A stretch of DNA of 64,000 nucleotides from Bimuria novae-zelandiae CBS 107.79 (GCA_010015655.1 ML976745.1:104587-168586); one strand, 5' to 3'. Counted from the stretch's first letter, positions 52,659 to 64,000 are shown. Translations and numbers: made by a program. The notes: generated by a model from the sequence alone, not told the origin.

Positions 52659-54923
52659 CAGCTACCCTATAGAGACTTAATACGTATAACCTGGTCCTTC
52701 GTAGGTAGCCAGATCCTGAAAATGTTAGTAAAGTTATAGCTAACTAGGTAACTAATTAACGCTTTTAATTTAAGCTTATCTGCACGCTTTAGTAATTTAT
52801 TTAGTATATAGACTTAATAGCCTATTATATGCATATATTAAACCTTTAGTTTTATCCCTTAAATACTCTTATACGGTGTCTTCTATTATAATACTTCTAT
52901 AAGGATCTAATTTAGCATATATACTACTATTTAAATTAGCTTATAAGTTAGAGACTTTAATAGTCCTGCCTAAAGTCTTATAGCTCTTACTTAAATAATA
53001 AGAAGTAATCTTACTCGTTTTACTAGTCCGTTCTACGCCTTTATATACTTAACTTATAGTTTGTATTAAATGCTAAGATCCCTGCGAAGGCCCTTAAGTA
53101 TATTTGGTAATATACTAAATCCTTAATTATTATTAGTCTTAATAGTTATTATATTTTATATAAAAACGTGCTATATCTTACATATATTCTAAGTAATTTA
53201 TCTTTTGAAGAAAGGCTTTAATTAATTTAGGAAAGTAGAAACTTTATGCTACTTTAAGTATTAGTTAACTAAGTAATTAACCTATTAAATATCAGTTAAG
53301 CAGGCTTCACCTTACAGTACTAATTAAATTATATTAATTATAATTTAATAAAAAGGATTCTTTACTTAATGCTCTTATTCTCTTTAAAATATCTATTTTA
53401 TTAATTTTAACTCTATATAGATAGCATAGAAATCGTTAGTATCGCCTTTAACGATAATTCCATTGTTATTTGCTATTAGGTATTCCACGGCCTTCTTAAC
53501 TAGGTGGCCCTATATCTAACAAGCTGTTCTTGCGTTAACAATCTAGTCTAGGCGCGGAGCCTTCGAAGGTCTATAGGTGGTTCCAAAAGATAATAAAGGC
53601 GTAGGCTTTAGACGGCAGGATGTATTAGCATCTACTAGCTAATAACCTTTATTATATTCTAAATATATAAGTATTATCTTTAGATTACTTCTATATAATA
53701 GGTCTTAGCCTAAATTAAAATATATATTAATCTTGCGGCAACGTGCTAGGCTAATAAAATTAATAATAAATTTTTAAATATAAGTAATATAAGGAAATTT
53801 CAACGTCTTAATTCTTAATAGCATTTTTACCTTAAGCATTATACTTTTTTAGATAATAATCTAAACGCGGCCTATACTAGCGCCTATAAAATTATTATTA
53901 CTAATATTATACTCCTTTATCTATCCTACTTAGGCTTCGCTATTAATAACGTAGGTATTAAATTTAAGATTAAGTATCTATTAATTATTTAGTTTATTAA
54001 TATATTCTTCTATACTAATTACTATATACAGCCTATCCGCTAGCTTTATACTATTATCTATGTTTAACTAAGCTAAGCCCTTATTAGTATCCTTATATAA
54101 AGCGTAAAGCTCTTAGTTCTCGTGTAAAGTGCGAAGCTCTTCTTTCATATCCTAGAATATAAATAGTATTATATTCGCTGTAGGTCTAGTAAGAGGGCTA
54201 CTATTATCTATAGTAATATTCCTATCCTGTTACTTTACGCGCTACTTATTAAGTGCCTGATTAAATTTTTCTTTTAAGCTATAATTAGTAGTAAAGATAG
54301 CATTCAGCTTTTTCTAGCTAATAGTATTAATATAGTTTTTTAATTGTCTTAGATAATTAGCGTTAAGTAACTAGTATTTAGTCTAATAATATTTTAGGCT
54401 ATATAGGTATTAAGACTTATTTTTATTATTATTCTTTTTTTACTACTAAGGCTTAGCAACGTCTAGTTCTATAGCTATAAAATTAAGTTTTATTAATATT
54501 ATTTAAATATACTTAAGGTACGTTATAAATTTACTAATACAGTCTTTTACTAATAGAATAGCGGTGCTAGTATTTTTTAGGTTATTTAAGACTCGTAGGC
54601 CGAATATGCTATATTTAAAATTAATTATTTTATAAGTAATAAGGAAATCTTCTTATACCCTAGATCTAGATATCTTAAATATACCTATAGCAATATATAT
54701 GTTAGTAATCTCTACTAAAGATTATAGCCACTCTTTAACCTCCTTGCCACGTGGCGGCGTCTATAGGTTTTTATATTATATAATAAGGTTTTATTAATAT
54801 ATTGCATTATATAGTGCGAGGTGCTTTTAAGCGTTCTTAACTATTTATATAAGGTATCTTTAATCTTAATTAAGTAAAGGTATTTTATAGTAATATTCTA
54901 CTAATATTTTAAGTTATATTTTA

Positions 54924-55375
54924 TGTTATAAGGCTCTCACACCTTGTTCCGATCCGGGTTAGGGCGGTAAGGTATCGTGGTGCTTCACGGATTATTCAGT
55001 GGTACAAGTTGATGCGACACTTAGCGCGGCTAGATAATCTAATCTTATAATAAATAAGATAACTATTAGTCTGTATAGGAGAACGTACTCGCACAGAAGA
55101 TATATAAGTTAACTACGAGGAAGGAAATAACAATAGGAAAGTCGCCACACTATATACTAGCCTATTCCTTCTTTGTAGTCCCGCCAAGACCCTGTAGTCC
55201 TAGGGACTATGGTAGTCCCATGGGACTTCCCTTTATGCGGGACTTTATTACATAACTACTAACTAAGCTGCCCCGCGCCCTGTTAGGTCCTGTTAACTTT
55301 ACTACTTTATTAATAATTACTCTCTTAGCGTAATTATCTAGCTTCTTTATCCTTATAGGGTTCGTGGTCGTAACA
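54924..55375 (-). repeat. 3' LTR of gypsy 54924-62420
   Basis: 452 bp, the same length as its partner at 61969-62420, with differences that look like transitions. Confidence 0.88.
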
Positions 55376-56796
55376 CTATCCCCCTCTTTAAGGTTATTAT
55401 CTTAATATCTTGCTTTACTATGCTATGCTGTTGGCGCGTTAGTGCTAATTACTATAAAGGTGCGTCCCCCTGTGTCTTAAGGCAGGCCGTAGCCTCTCCT
55501 TAATTCCCCTCGCCTTACTAACTATACTAAGAACCCCCTATTTATCCTTAGCGACACGTCGTGCTCGTGCGTAAAAGGTAGAAGCTTAGGACCTAGAGAT
55601 AGCGTCTAGTTGTTAGCGTTATTAGAAGAAGAAGTTACGGTGTTTTATTAATACTACCTTTAGGCAGTGTGCGGGCTATCTTGCTACCTATGCTAAATAT
55701 AGTCTATAGATTCCTAAAAAGGATTAGGAGCGTGTTTAGAAGGAAAAGCGCGAAAAGCGTTTTACCTTTTTTTAAGTAAAAGAGCGTTAAGCTTAGGCTG
55801 CTCTTAAGACCGCGCGTCTCGAGCGAGAGTTAGTAAAAATAGAAGAGAAGAAGCATAACTATACCTAGCATAACTTACACGTTGCTAATGCGATTAAGGC
55901 ATTAGAGTAATAAGAGGAGAATTTAAAAGGTACTAGCTTTTACAAACCATTGCCACATGCACCTCTATAGGCTAACTTAGGCTAGTTATAGGCTAACTTA
56001 TTTATTCCTTTTAATTCTTCCGTATCCTTTAACTTTTCTAAGTTTCTTACTGATCTAGTCGTGGCGCCTCTGGATGTTCCTTATAGAACCTCTCTAGCGC
56101 TGTCTTGTAGTTTATAAGGTTTTATACTAGTTTCCACGTATTATGGTTCTCTGGCTATCCTTCCCACTTTACTAGATACTTGTACTAACGCCTGATTTTT
56201 TATAGGTCCCTAATAGCTTCGACCTTGTACTCCTTATCTTCGAGTTCGAGCTGGGTTTCTAGTTCGGCGTCTGGTGATGCTGGTTCTAACAATAACTTAT
56301 AGAAGACCAGGTGGATCCGTGTATCTATAGGTAGCTATAGTTTGAAATTAACTAGTTCCCTAACCTCTTAGATTTTAAATAGTCCCTTTTAAAGGTTATC
56401 TAGTTTTTTGCTTAGCCTTATTATCTTAAGATTTTTTCGCGAGAGGAAGACTCTATCCCCCTCTTTAAAGGTTAGTCTTATAATCCTTTTCTTATTTGCT
56501 TATTACGCCATTTATTTATTACGTCGCGCGATGTTCTCGTGTAGTGTTTTATGTAGGTCTTATATAAATTTAGCCTTATTAGCTGCGTTCTTCGCAATGC
56601 TCTAGATGTCTAATAGATTCCGGTAAGTCGTTGGCTCACATCCATGGTTGGCGTAATATGGCGAGTACCCTGTAGTCGCCGATCTTGCGCTATTGTATGC
56701 TAGCTGGGCCGTTGGCAATAGCTTAACCTAGTTATCTTAAAACTTATTTATATACATCTAGAGATACTGTTCTAACGTTTAGTTTATTCGCTTAGT

Positions 56797-57108
56797 TTAG
56801 CTATCTATTTTAGGATAGAAGCTCGTCGTAAGCTTGTACTTAATCCCTAATTTAGCTATAAACGTGGTCCAGTATAACGAAGTGAATATCTTGGCCCTGT
56901 CTGTGATAAACTTGTTAGGTTGTCTAACCTGTGATATTAGTTCTTGTTCTACTATATAGGCTAGTTCTTCTGCTAACATAGCTTCCCTAATTAGCACAAA
57001 CCTTGACTCCTTAGTAAGTCGATAGATTATAACTAAGATCGAGTCGTAGGGATTCTTGTTCCCTAGTGCTAGTGATGCCGATAGCTTCACGATAAAGTCC
57101 ATAGTCAC
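56797..57108 (-). pseudogene. Gypsy integrase core fragment
   Basis: 103-codon open stretch: MTMDFIVKLSASLAL, YDSILVIIYRLTKESRFV, AEELAYIVEQELISQ, FITDRAKIFTSLYWTTF and LGIKYKLTTSFYPKIDS. This is the rve integrase core of Ty3/gypsy elements with the two Asp positions recognisable; VDRLTK is altered to IYRLTK. No in-frame start of its own. Confidence 0.88.
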
Positions 57109-58369
57109 GCTTAACTATAGTCTTAGGGGCGGCTACAGTGGTTGTAAGAGGCTATAGGGCTTATGTCTTTTAGGCTTATTCTTATAACAGGCTAAATAGT
57201 TGCCTAAAACCTTTTATACTACCTAGCGTAGCCTAGGAATGGCATATTCGTTCGCGATTTAACGCGTCGTTTTGGCGATTCTTAGGTGTCCCTAATCCTT
57301 GTCTTTGTGTAGTTTTTTAATTAGCAGCGGAGCTATCTACTTACTAATCTAGATACGGTTTTAATAGTCCCGTGCCGTTAATTTTATAGCTTAGTAGAGA
57401 TTATACGCTTAGTAATTCTTATCCTTAAGCCTATTATAATCCTGTATCTCTTTTATAACTAGCCTATAATAGGTAAGATCCGCGCGCCGTGCTTCTAGTG
57501 CTAGCGTAAGTTATATCTTATTATAGCGGAGGGTTCTGTCCTTCGCGTAGGTTAGGATTATAACATGGTTACTTCTATTATTTTTTTATAAGATCTAAAC
57601 GCTTGCTAAGCGCGTTTACTGCGGCGTTTAAGTTATTAGGTAAATGGGTAATACGAAAGTCGAATTCTGCTATCTATTCTAATTATCTAGCCTATTATTA
57701 ATTAAGCTTCTTTATAGTTGTAAAGCGCGTGAGGTTAAGATAATCTAAAAAGACCTCTATCTAGTGCTTTACTTTTTTAAGCTGCGCTTCCTATTGCTTA
57801 AAATAGTTAATAATTGCAAGTAACTCCTTATTATAAATCTTATAATTTAGTTCTGCACCTGAGAGCTTGCGTGCGTGATAAAAGACGGGTCTCTATTTAC
57901 TATCGTCGCACTTTTATAATAATACGGCCCCTAGCGCATAGTCTAATGCATTCGTGTAGATACAATGTCGCCGCTCTGGGTCGTACATTTGTAGTAGGGG
58001 TGCCGTTAGGAATAGGCGTTTAAGCTACTTAAAAGCCATTATTTCTACCTTTTATAGAGGTTGCCATTTCCCTATCTTTATAAGTTCTATTAACGGAGTG
58101 GTTATCTTTAAGTAGTTCCTAATAAATTTGCGATAGAAGTTAGTGAAGCCTAAGAAAGACTAGATGTCTTTTACTAATTATAATAGTAGCTATTCTTTTA
58201 TTATCGCGATCTTCTTCGGGTCTATCTTAACACCTTTTTAGGATATCACAAATCCCAAATATTCCATCTTAGTGACATGGAACTCGCACTTCTTAGGGTG
58301 TAGGAGTAATTAATACTTTTGTAACTTCTATAGTACTTTACGTATATGTCCTTTGTGCTCTTCTAAGGT

Positions 58370-58745
58370 TCCGTGTAAGTATATTAAGATATCGTCAAGG
58401 TACGCCGTGCAGAATACGTCTAAGTATTTATATAGTACTCGATTTATTAACTCTTGGAAGGTTGCTGGTGCGTTGGTTAGCCCTATAGGCATAACCGTGT
58501 ACTCGAAAAGGCTATATCGTGTGCGGAACGCCGTTTTCCACTCGTGCCCTTTCGCAATTCGAATCCTATAAAATCCATTCTGGACGTTAAATTTCGTAAA
58601 GTATTTAGCTCCTCGGAGTCTATCTATAAGCTCCGTTATTAGTAGTAACGGGTAGTAATTCTTAATTATTACGGCGTTTAGCTATCTGTAATCTATACAG
58701 AGTTATAGCCTATCGTCTTTTTTGCGAACAAAGAGTATAGGGAAG
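58370..58745 (-). pseudogene. Gypsy reverse-transcriptase core fragment
   Basis: Minus-strand reading gives LPYTLFVRKKDDRL, LRGAKYFTKFNVQNGFYRI, GHEWKTAFRTRYSLFEYTV, MPIGLTNAPATFQELIN and YLDDILIY, the conserved order of Ty3/gypsy RT. A few stops occur near the RT start. The YLDD catalytic pair is intact. Confidence 0.85.
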
Positions 58746-60955
58746 GCTACAGGACTCTAACTAGGCCACTATTTCCCTAAGCGTAGATTCTTCTGTATTA
58801 GCTCTTTTAACTCTTTTTCTTGTTTATAGGTAAGGGGCCTTAGGCGTTCTAGCCATAGCTTAGCTCCCTTTACTAGTGGTATCTCGTGATCCTACTCCTT
58901 ATGTTTAGGTAGGATAGTCTCGTCGTGTTCCTTAAACAGGTCTACGAATTCCTTGTATTCTTCTAGCAGACTGGGGTTGTCTGGGACCATCTTAGTCTCC
59001 CAGACCTATATATAGTACACCCACCCTAGGTATTACTTTAAGATCCTGTCCATCTTGCATACCAATATTTCTTATATCCTAGATAGTCGACTCCTTTTTC
59101 TCGCCTGAGGTTAGGGAGTTTCCCTCCTACTAAGACTCGCCTAAGCCTTTGCTAGTGGGTCCCGGGGAAGGATTATTCGTTTAATTTAGTCTATCTATAG
59201 ATTATATTATTCTAGCCATTCGTATCTAATAATGGCTTTGATGTCTCCTATCTCTGCGATGGTGAAGACGTGTTAGCTCTCTAGGCCTTTTATATTAACT
59301 TGTACTAGCGCCGTCTTAAGGCGTAGCTAACTATTACTATATCTTTGCGATTGGGTCCCGTCCGCGAGTCCTATTTATAGCAGTGTTTTTTTGTTACGAT
59401 ATAGTATATTGTACTTCTTAACTACTTGCGGGGCGATTAGACACGCGTCTGTCCCTTGGTTAATTAGTGCTATAACCTAATATCCATGCACCGTAATGTC
59501 TTTAATTAAGCGTTTCTCGATTCTGCGAGTGTCTACTTAATAAGCTATAATAATTATACTATTACTAGTGTGGCTTGTTACCTAGTAACGATTTAGTTTT
59601 TTAAATTATTAGACCCTTTATCTAAGGTTTTAGGCTAACTAGCGTCGGCTTCCTTAATCTAGTCCTGGACCTTAGATAGCTTAGAGACTTCCTTAATTTA
59701 GTGCTACTTATATTACTATCGATATAGGGCGTAAGTCTCTCTAATCTTATTAGATTTATATACTCCTTGATTCCTATGTTGCGGGTAATTTGGAGTAAGG
59801 TATTTATTCTAGGCTAATATATTATGCCCTGAATAGCTATCTAAGGAGGCTGCCTCTTCCTATAGGCTTAGGTGTACAAAGTACTATAGGTTGCATTATT
59901 TCTACCTAATTAATAAGTGGTCCGCGTCTCTTCCTAGCTACGTATTCTTTATTATTATACTAGTGTCGCGGGGTCTAAGCCCTAAGGAAACTAGCCTGTT
60001 TCGAACTTTTACTACCTATATAGCTTACAGGTAATATTAAAACATTAATGCTAACTATTCTATTTATAGTGCTTGGCCTAATAGGCTGGAAAGTGCTTAT
60101 AGTAATTGTTAGGCACGCTGTACTGGCTCTGCTTTAGCCTATAGTGTTCCGAACCTCCTAGAAAATAGGAGGCCTTAACTCTAGCCTTAGAGTGTTATCG
60201 GCATCCTTTACGCGTGCATTGCCACTATTTAGCGTATTTATGTCGTTCCTGTATCGTGATCTGGCGTAGGTATTGTTTTGGGCGCCCCTGTAGTTTCTCT
60301 GCTAGCCAGTAGGCGTCCCATGCGTGTGCCCCTTAGACGATTACTTTTGCCTTACACTAAGACGATTAATGTAGCGTACTGCTGCATATCTAGCAGGTGT
60401 CGTTGGCCAGTCTTTGGAAGATCTAGTACTTAGGAAGGGTCTTTTGTTCCTCTTTCTCTTTTATTAGCTCCAGGATCTCCTGCGTAAGATTCACTCTATT
60501 AGCTTCTGCAAGCGTAAGAGTGGCTATAGCCACTTGTAAAAGGTTAGTTATATTAATCTTAGTCTCCTAATTGTTGCAGTCTTTGGCGAAGTGGCCTAGC
60601 TTGCTATATTAGAGGCAGGCTTTATCTTTAAACCTCTATTCTTGCTCTTCCTGCGAGATGCCGTTCTTGCCCTAGTAACTCTTCTTTAGTCTATATAGCT
60701 GTTTTCCCTTGCCATTCTTCTTTTTGTACCATTAGGCTTTATTAGTTATAATAATATCTCCGTCCTAGTCTCTTCCTGCGGGCCTGGATTAATTCTTTTT
60801 TCTAGTGAGTAGCCTAGTACTATGCTATTTTTCTAGCTTGCGTTCGTATAGGCGATTGTCTACTTTAATTGCATTGTTAATAAGTTCTTTTAGGTCGTCT
60901 GCTTTTCCTTAGTGGACTAATTTGTCTTTGACCGATTCTTTTAGTCTGTTATAGT

Positions 60956-61362
60956 TGTAACCTTAAATGATATTCTACTCATGAGGAGCAGAAGGTTAGC
61001 CTTTTGCTCCGCGACAGTTATGAGCCCGGAATCGCTGAGACCCTGCGCAAGCACTTAAGTGGCGGATCAGCACTTGGGTGGGGTACCACAAGCGAGCAGG
61101 TGCACACCACAGAAATAGCCAAGAGCACTGCGCAAGACAGCGAGAGAGCTAAGAGCCAGATGCTATAGGGCCACAGATATAAGAGTGAGCGAGAGAGACT
61201 GGAGCAGAATATATAGGGCATGCTGGACTACGGGCGACATGTATACCAAACCTTGAAAAGCTTACAGCTCTCCGTTCCTATCACTGCGATCTGGGGGGGT
61301 GTGTAACCTTAAATGATATTCTACTCATGAGGAGCAGAAGGTTAGCCTTTTGCTCCGCGACA
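60956..61362 (+). mobile_element. TRIM: 407-bp miniature LTR element
   Basis: Identical 61-bp terminal direct repeats (60956-61016 and 61302-61362; TGTAACC...GCGACA) and exact target duplication ATAGT (60951-60955 and 61363-61367). Right after the first repeat comes GTTATGAGCCCGG, which fits priming by an initiator-tRNA-Met anticodon-arm half molecule, as in Ty1/copia. A polypurine tract CTGGGGGGGTG directly precedes the second repeat, so it reads plus. No coding capacity. It is un-RIPed and sits in gypsy gag, so it inserted recently relative to RIP. Confidence 0.9.
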
Positions 61363-61968
61363 ATAGTAGGTAATTATAAGTGGGGCTTCTCCCCATCCTT
61401 CGAGTTCTGCCATGATCTGTTTGAACTCTAGTGTATAGAGTACCGCTGATTTCTCCTGATGTAGGCGCTGGAGGCGTATTTCGGCTTAATGTCCTTTATT
61501 AATGGTGCTAAACATTCCTTTTACAGCCTTGCAAAAAGACTCCTAGTCCTTAAAGGCGTCTTTAGTAGCGTCTAAACTATAATCTTCTAATTTACTATTC
61601 TTAAGGAAATTATTAATTATTAGTCTAGCCTACGCGGCTGCCTTGTCTTGCATATTTATATAGGTAACTAGGATCTTATCTTGTTCTATATTAAACTTTC
61701 CTAGGTTGTAACGGATGAATAGTTCTATCTAGGTTAGGAACGTTCCTGGGTGACCCTTTCCTAAATAGGGTTCGGGCTTTGGGACCTTTAGTTAATGTTT
61801 CGCATTTTCCTATTAGCTTATCTTTTCGCTTATCTGGTTGATAATTTCCTGTAACTAGGCTATCTAAGCCGCTTGTTTAATAACTATCTTTCCTAGGGTC
61901 TTTTCCTTAGGTGCCAGAGCTGCGGTGGTCGAACTAGGTCCTGCTATTATACTGTAAGGTAGTTAAAG

Positions 61969-62420
61969 TGTTATAAGGCTCTTATACCTTGTTCTAATTT
62001 AGGTTAGGGCGGTAAGGTATCGTGGTGCTTTATAGATTATTTAGTAGTATAAGTTGATGCGACACTTAGCGCGGCTAGATAATTTAATCTTATAATAAAT
62101 AAGATAACTATTAGTCTATATAGGAGAACGTACTCGCATAGAAAATATATAAGTTAACTACGAGGAAGGAAACAACAATAGGAAAGTCGCCACACTATAT
62201 ACTAGCCTATTCCTTCTTCGTAGACCCGCCAAGACCCTGTAGTCCTAGGGACTACGGTAGTCCCATGGGACTTCCCTTTATGCGGGACTTTGTCACGTAA
62301 CTACTAACTAAGCTGCCCCGCGCCCTGTTAGGTCCCGTTAACTCTGCTACTTTATTAACAATTACTCTCTTGGCGTAATTGTCTGGCTTCTTCATCCTTG
62401 TGGGGTTCGTGGTCGTAACA
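61969..62420 (-). repeat. 5' LTR of gypsy 54924-62420
   Basis: 452-bp copy of the LTR at 54924-55375, followed by the TTTTA target duplication. Confidence 0.88.
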
Positions 62421-62863
62421 TTTTACTAAAGTATTTTTCAATACTTAAACTTAAATTTTTTACGCTCTTATTGCTTATATTCTTACTAATATAGCTTTTA
62501 CTAAGTAGTAGTAAGGTAAGCTATTAATATAGCTTCTTTATTATACTCTATAAGTTATAGTTTAATTAGTTCTGTTAACGTAGGCAGATTTACTACTATT
62601 ATAATAAAGCTTACGTACTACTAAAAGTTATTCTTTTAGGTAGTATCTTTTTAAATAAATAGCTATTTATACTAATTATTAGCTTAATTAAGAACAATAG
62701 TTACTTAGGTAACTATAGGATCTAACTTAATAGTTATTATATAGGATATTAGTAGCTTTATATAAGTTATAAGTACTAATTAATTATTATAAGTCTATAA
62801 GTTTTAGTCATGTAATCTTCTTTGTAATCCGTCGTAAGCTTAGTCGCAATCTAGGCGTATAAC

Positions 62864-63108
62864 TATTATAGTATATATAGTAAAGTAAAAGATTATATAA
62901 AGTAGCTTAATTAAGATAAAAAGTATATTATTATGTCTATTCTGTTATTCTACTATTATAGCCACTTTTTGTATAGCCGCAACTAGGGCCTGTTTACATG
63001 ACGTATCTACGATACTGTTGAGGTAAGAGGTGCTTGATAAGATGAGGAAGCAGCACCAGACCACCACCACGTGGCACACATGATCCGCGTCTCCTCATAA
63101 CCGTCACA
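62864..63108 (-). repeat. Right LTR of the outer copia element
   Basis: 245 bp, gap-free match to 36108-36352. Its inner (left) half to about 62985 is RIPed and its outer (right) half is not, the mirror image of the left copy. Followed by CATAT, the counterpart of CATGT at 36103-36107. Confidence 0.75.
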
Positions 63109-63306
63109 CATATAGATAGCGATCGAGAATATGAGCTTTTGACCTCTCAGAGAGATATGGGACCTGTTTCTATGGCAGGATATGGCCGTCGCAAGATTGT
63201 GAATGTCTAGTTCATTGCTGAACACTCAGACGTAGATGTAGCAGAATTCACCGCCCATTCCGCCAATGCTGTCCAACAGGTCCCAAGTATTGGTTCGGTT
63301 GGCGGT
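63109..63306. other. 3' flank of the tyrosinase gene
   Basis: 198 bp of normal-GC host sequence between the outer copia LTR and the tyrosinase stop codon. No other gene is visible. Confidence 0.5.
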
Positions 63307-63975
63307 TCAGTTGAGATCGACGAAGTCGTCTTGTGCGGGAGCATCGGGAAGAACATTCATTCGTTTCTCAAGATCCTGCATCTGCCAGATCCACCAGATT
63401 CGGTCGACCATTCCATGATGGAAATAGAAGAGCGGGTCGCCGGGTGAGCTGTAGAAGTCCTGCGGTTGTTTAGCGCCATCATATGAATGTCTGTGGCGTT
63501 CACTTACACCTCCCGGGTCTCCACCAATAGTATAGTGCCCTGCCATGTGAACGCCCCAATCGTTCTTGTCCGGAACTCCAAGCATATTCTGCTGGGACAA
63601 TTCGATGGTATTGGCTTGCGTGATCGAGTTGTAAGTATAATTGGCGTACAGCACAGATGAGACATAGCAGTTGACGCCGCGTCGAAGGCAACGTGGGTTA
63701 TGTTCGAAGCCATCAGGTTGGGAATTCGACGGGACTTCTGGTATGTTCTTTCCAATAGGACCCAGGCTCACCGCCATGTTGGCGAAAGGGCCATCTTTAA
63801 CATAACCCCCTCCTAAGTCGGCGGGTATCATGTCCCAAGGCGGTTGGAATCCGCCACCGTGAACCATTACGCCCGGGTAGTCTGCCTTCACACCGTTGCC
63901 TCCCATGCTTGACATGTTGACATTGAACATGGCCGAGTTGATAGGGTCAGCTGCCGTACGGCCCCAGTTCCAGTA
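63307..63975 (-). CDS. Tyrosinase (type-3 copper oxidase), 3' part; 5' end outside window
   Basis: Two exons in view: 63975-63508 (preceded by an intron ending TAG and running off the window) and 63459-63307, separated by a 48-bp intron (GTAAGT, GCTAAAC branch, CAG). 206 codons are visible. The CuB copper site is plain: GVHMAGHYTIGGDPGG, then across the intron DFYSSPGDPLFYFHH and GMVDRIWWIWQ, supplying the HxxxH and HH ligands. The start of the first visible exon, YWNWGRTAADPINSAMF, is the DP-NSP-F segment between CuA and CuB; CuA must lie off the right edge. Tyrosinases hydroxylate monophenols and oxidise diphenols to quinones, feeding melanin or secondary-metabolite chemistry. The protein ends about 40 residues after CuB, so it lacks the long C-terminal cap of some fungal tyrosinases. 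The intron length is a multiple of three without an in-frame stop. Confidence 0.9.
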   Translation of the reverse strand, partial: YWNWGRTAADPINSAMFNVNMSSMGGNGVKADYPGVMVHGGGFQPPWDMIPADLGGGYVKDGPFANMAVSLGPIGKNIPEVPSNSQPDGFEHNPRCLRRGVNCYVSSVLYANYTYNSITQANTIELSQQNMLGVPDKNDWGVHMAGHYTIGGDPGGVSERHRHSYDGAKQPQDFYSSPGDPLFYFHHGMVDRIWWIWQMQDLEKRMNVLPDAPAQDDFVDLN

Positions 63976-64000
63976 CTATATGCATGTCAGCGTCCTGGTC

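Larger units (their letters stand above)
54924..62420 (-). mobile_element. Ty3/gypsy retrotransposon, full length, minus orientation
   Basis: 7497 bp. LTRs of 452 bp (54924-55375 and 61969-62420) start TGTTATAAGG and end GTCGTAACA; target duplication TTTTA is exact (54919-54923, 62421-62425). A polypurine tract AAAGAGGGGGATAG on the minus strand precedes the left LTR. Coding remains in gag-to-pol order from right to left: a zinc-knuckle-like SKLGHFAKDC at about 60.6 kb, RT at 58.4-58.75 kb with NGFYRIRIAKGHEWKTAFRT and YLDDILIY intact, RNase H near 57.7-58.0 kb, and integrase at 56.8-57.1 kb. This is the least RIPed of the large elements, but stops interrupt all genes. A TRIM is inserted at 60956-61362. 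Confidence 0.9.
36108..63108 (-). mobile_element. Outer Ty1/copia-type retrotransposon hosting the 27-kb nest
   Basis: LTRs of 245 bp (36108-36352 and 62864-63108), target duplication CATGT/CATAT (36103-36107 and 63109-63113; one transition). Directly inside the left LTR a minus-strand polypurine tract (AAGAGGGTG before TGT) fixes orientation. Inside the right LTR a GTTATACGCCTAG primer-site-like sequence resembles the initiator-tRNA-Met half-site GTTATGAGCCCGG. Coding remains: copia RT on the minus strand at 37.65-37.95 kb (SFMLRH, then ALLLWYKDL-like, ITGFDSFTL) and a GAG-pre-integrase-like block near 53.4-53.6 kb. Excluding recognised insertions it is about 6 kb. It contains, in order, gypsy 37997-50889, a solo LTR 52162-52658 and gypsy 54924-62420. 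The GC-normal islets at 37038 and 51737 may be further insertions. Confidence 0.72.

Noticed and set aside
61018..61221. 67-codon minus-strand frame
   Set aside because: Lies within the non-coding interior of the TRIM element; TRIMs do not encode proteins.

Overview
The window is from the nuclear genome of a filamentous ascomycete (Pezizomycotina; a Dothideomycete seems likely from the protein style, but that is inference). The evidence is short introns with GTAAGT/GTATGT donors and CTAAC/CTGAC branch sites, a Ycf1-type vacuolar ABC transporter, fungus-only families (PF11001, tyrosinase), and large AT-rich tracts where transposon genes are riddled with TAG/TAA codons and related copies differ by C-to-T and G-to-A transitions. 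That is the signature of repeat-induced point mutation (RIP).

Layout. (1) 1-12.8 kb is a gene-rich, normal-GC segment with everything on the minus strand: a five-exon PF11001 protein (674-2747), a ten-exon Ycf1-like ABC transporter (5114-10388), and a broken STAND/NLR-type N-terminal-domain gene (11030-12730) lying against the transposon boundary. (2) 12.8-35.1 kb is a first transposon island: a pogo-like fragment, a degraded Ty1/copia element, a degraded Ty3/gypsy element, two un-RIPed solo LTRs with exact 5-bp target duplications, a complete Tc1/mariner, two head-to-tail copies of a 3338-bp two-gene DDE transposon, and a short hAT element with a pogo/Fot1 transposon inside it. (3) 35.4-36.1 kb carries one two-exon gene for a small secreted protein. 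(4) 36.1-63.1 kb is one Russian-doll stack. An outer copia-type element (245-bp LTRs at 36108 and 62864) was invaded by two gypsy elements (37997-50889 and 54924-62420) and a solo LTR. A second copia sits in the first gypsy and a 407-bp TRIM sits in the second. Target duplications are exact at every level except the outermost (one transition). (5) 63.3-64.0 kb is the 3' end of a tyrosinase gene that runs off the right edge.

The cellular genes do not form a visible pathway: a vacuolar detoxification pump, a probable nuclear or helical-bundle protein, a secreted beta-rich protein and a copper oxidase. The main biology is genome defence against repeats. RIP destroyed element interiors but tended to spare their ends, and seems to have spilled into the NLR-like gene. 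Un-RIPed elements (the TRIM and the solo LTRs at 15401 and 20486) arrived after that. I saw no rRNA, tRNA, CRISPR or bacterial features.

Exon coordinates come from reading splice sites by eye and checking phase. Domain calls come from remembered family motifs, not searches.
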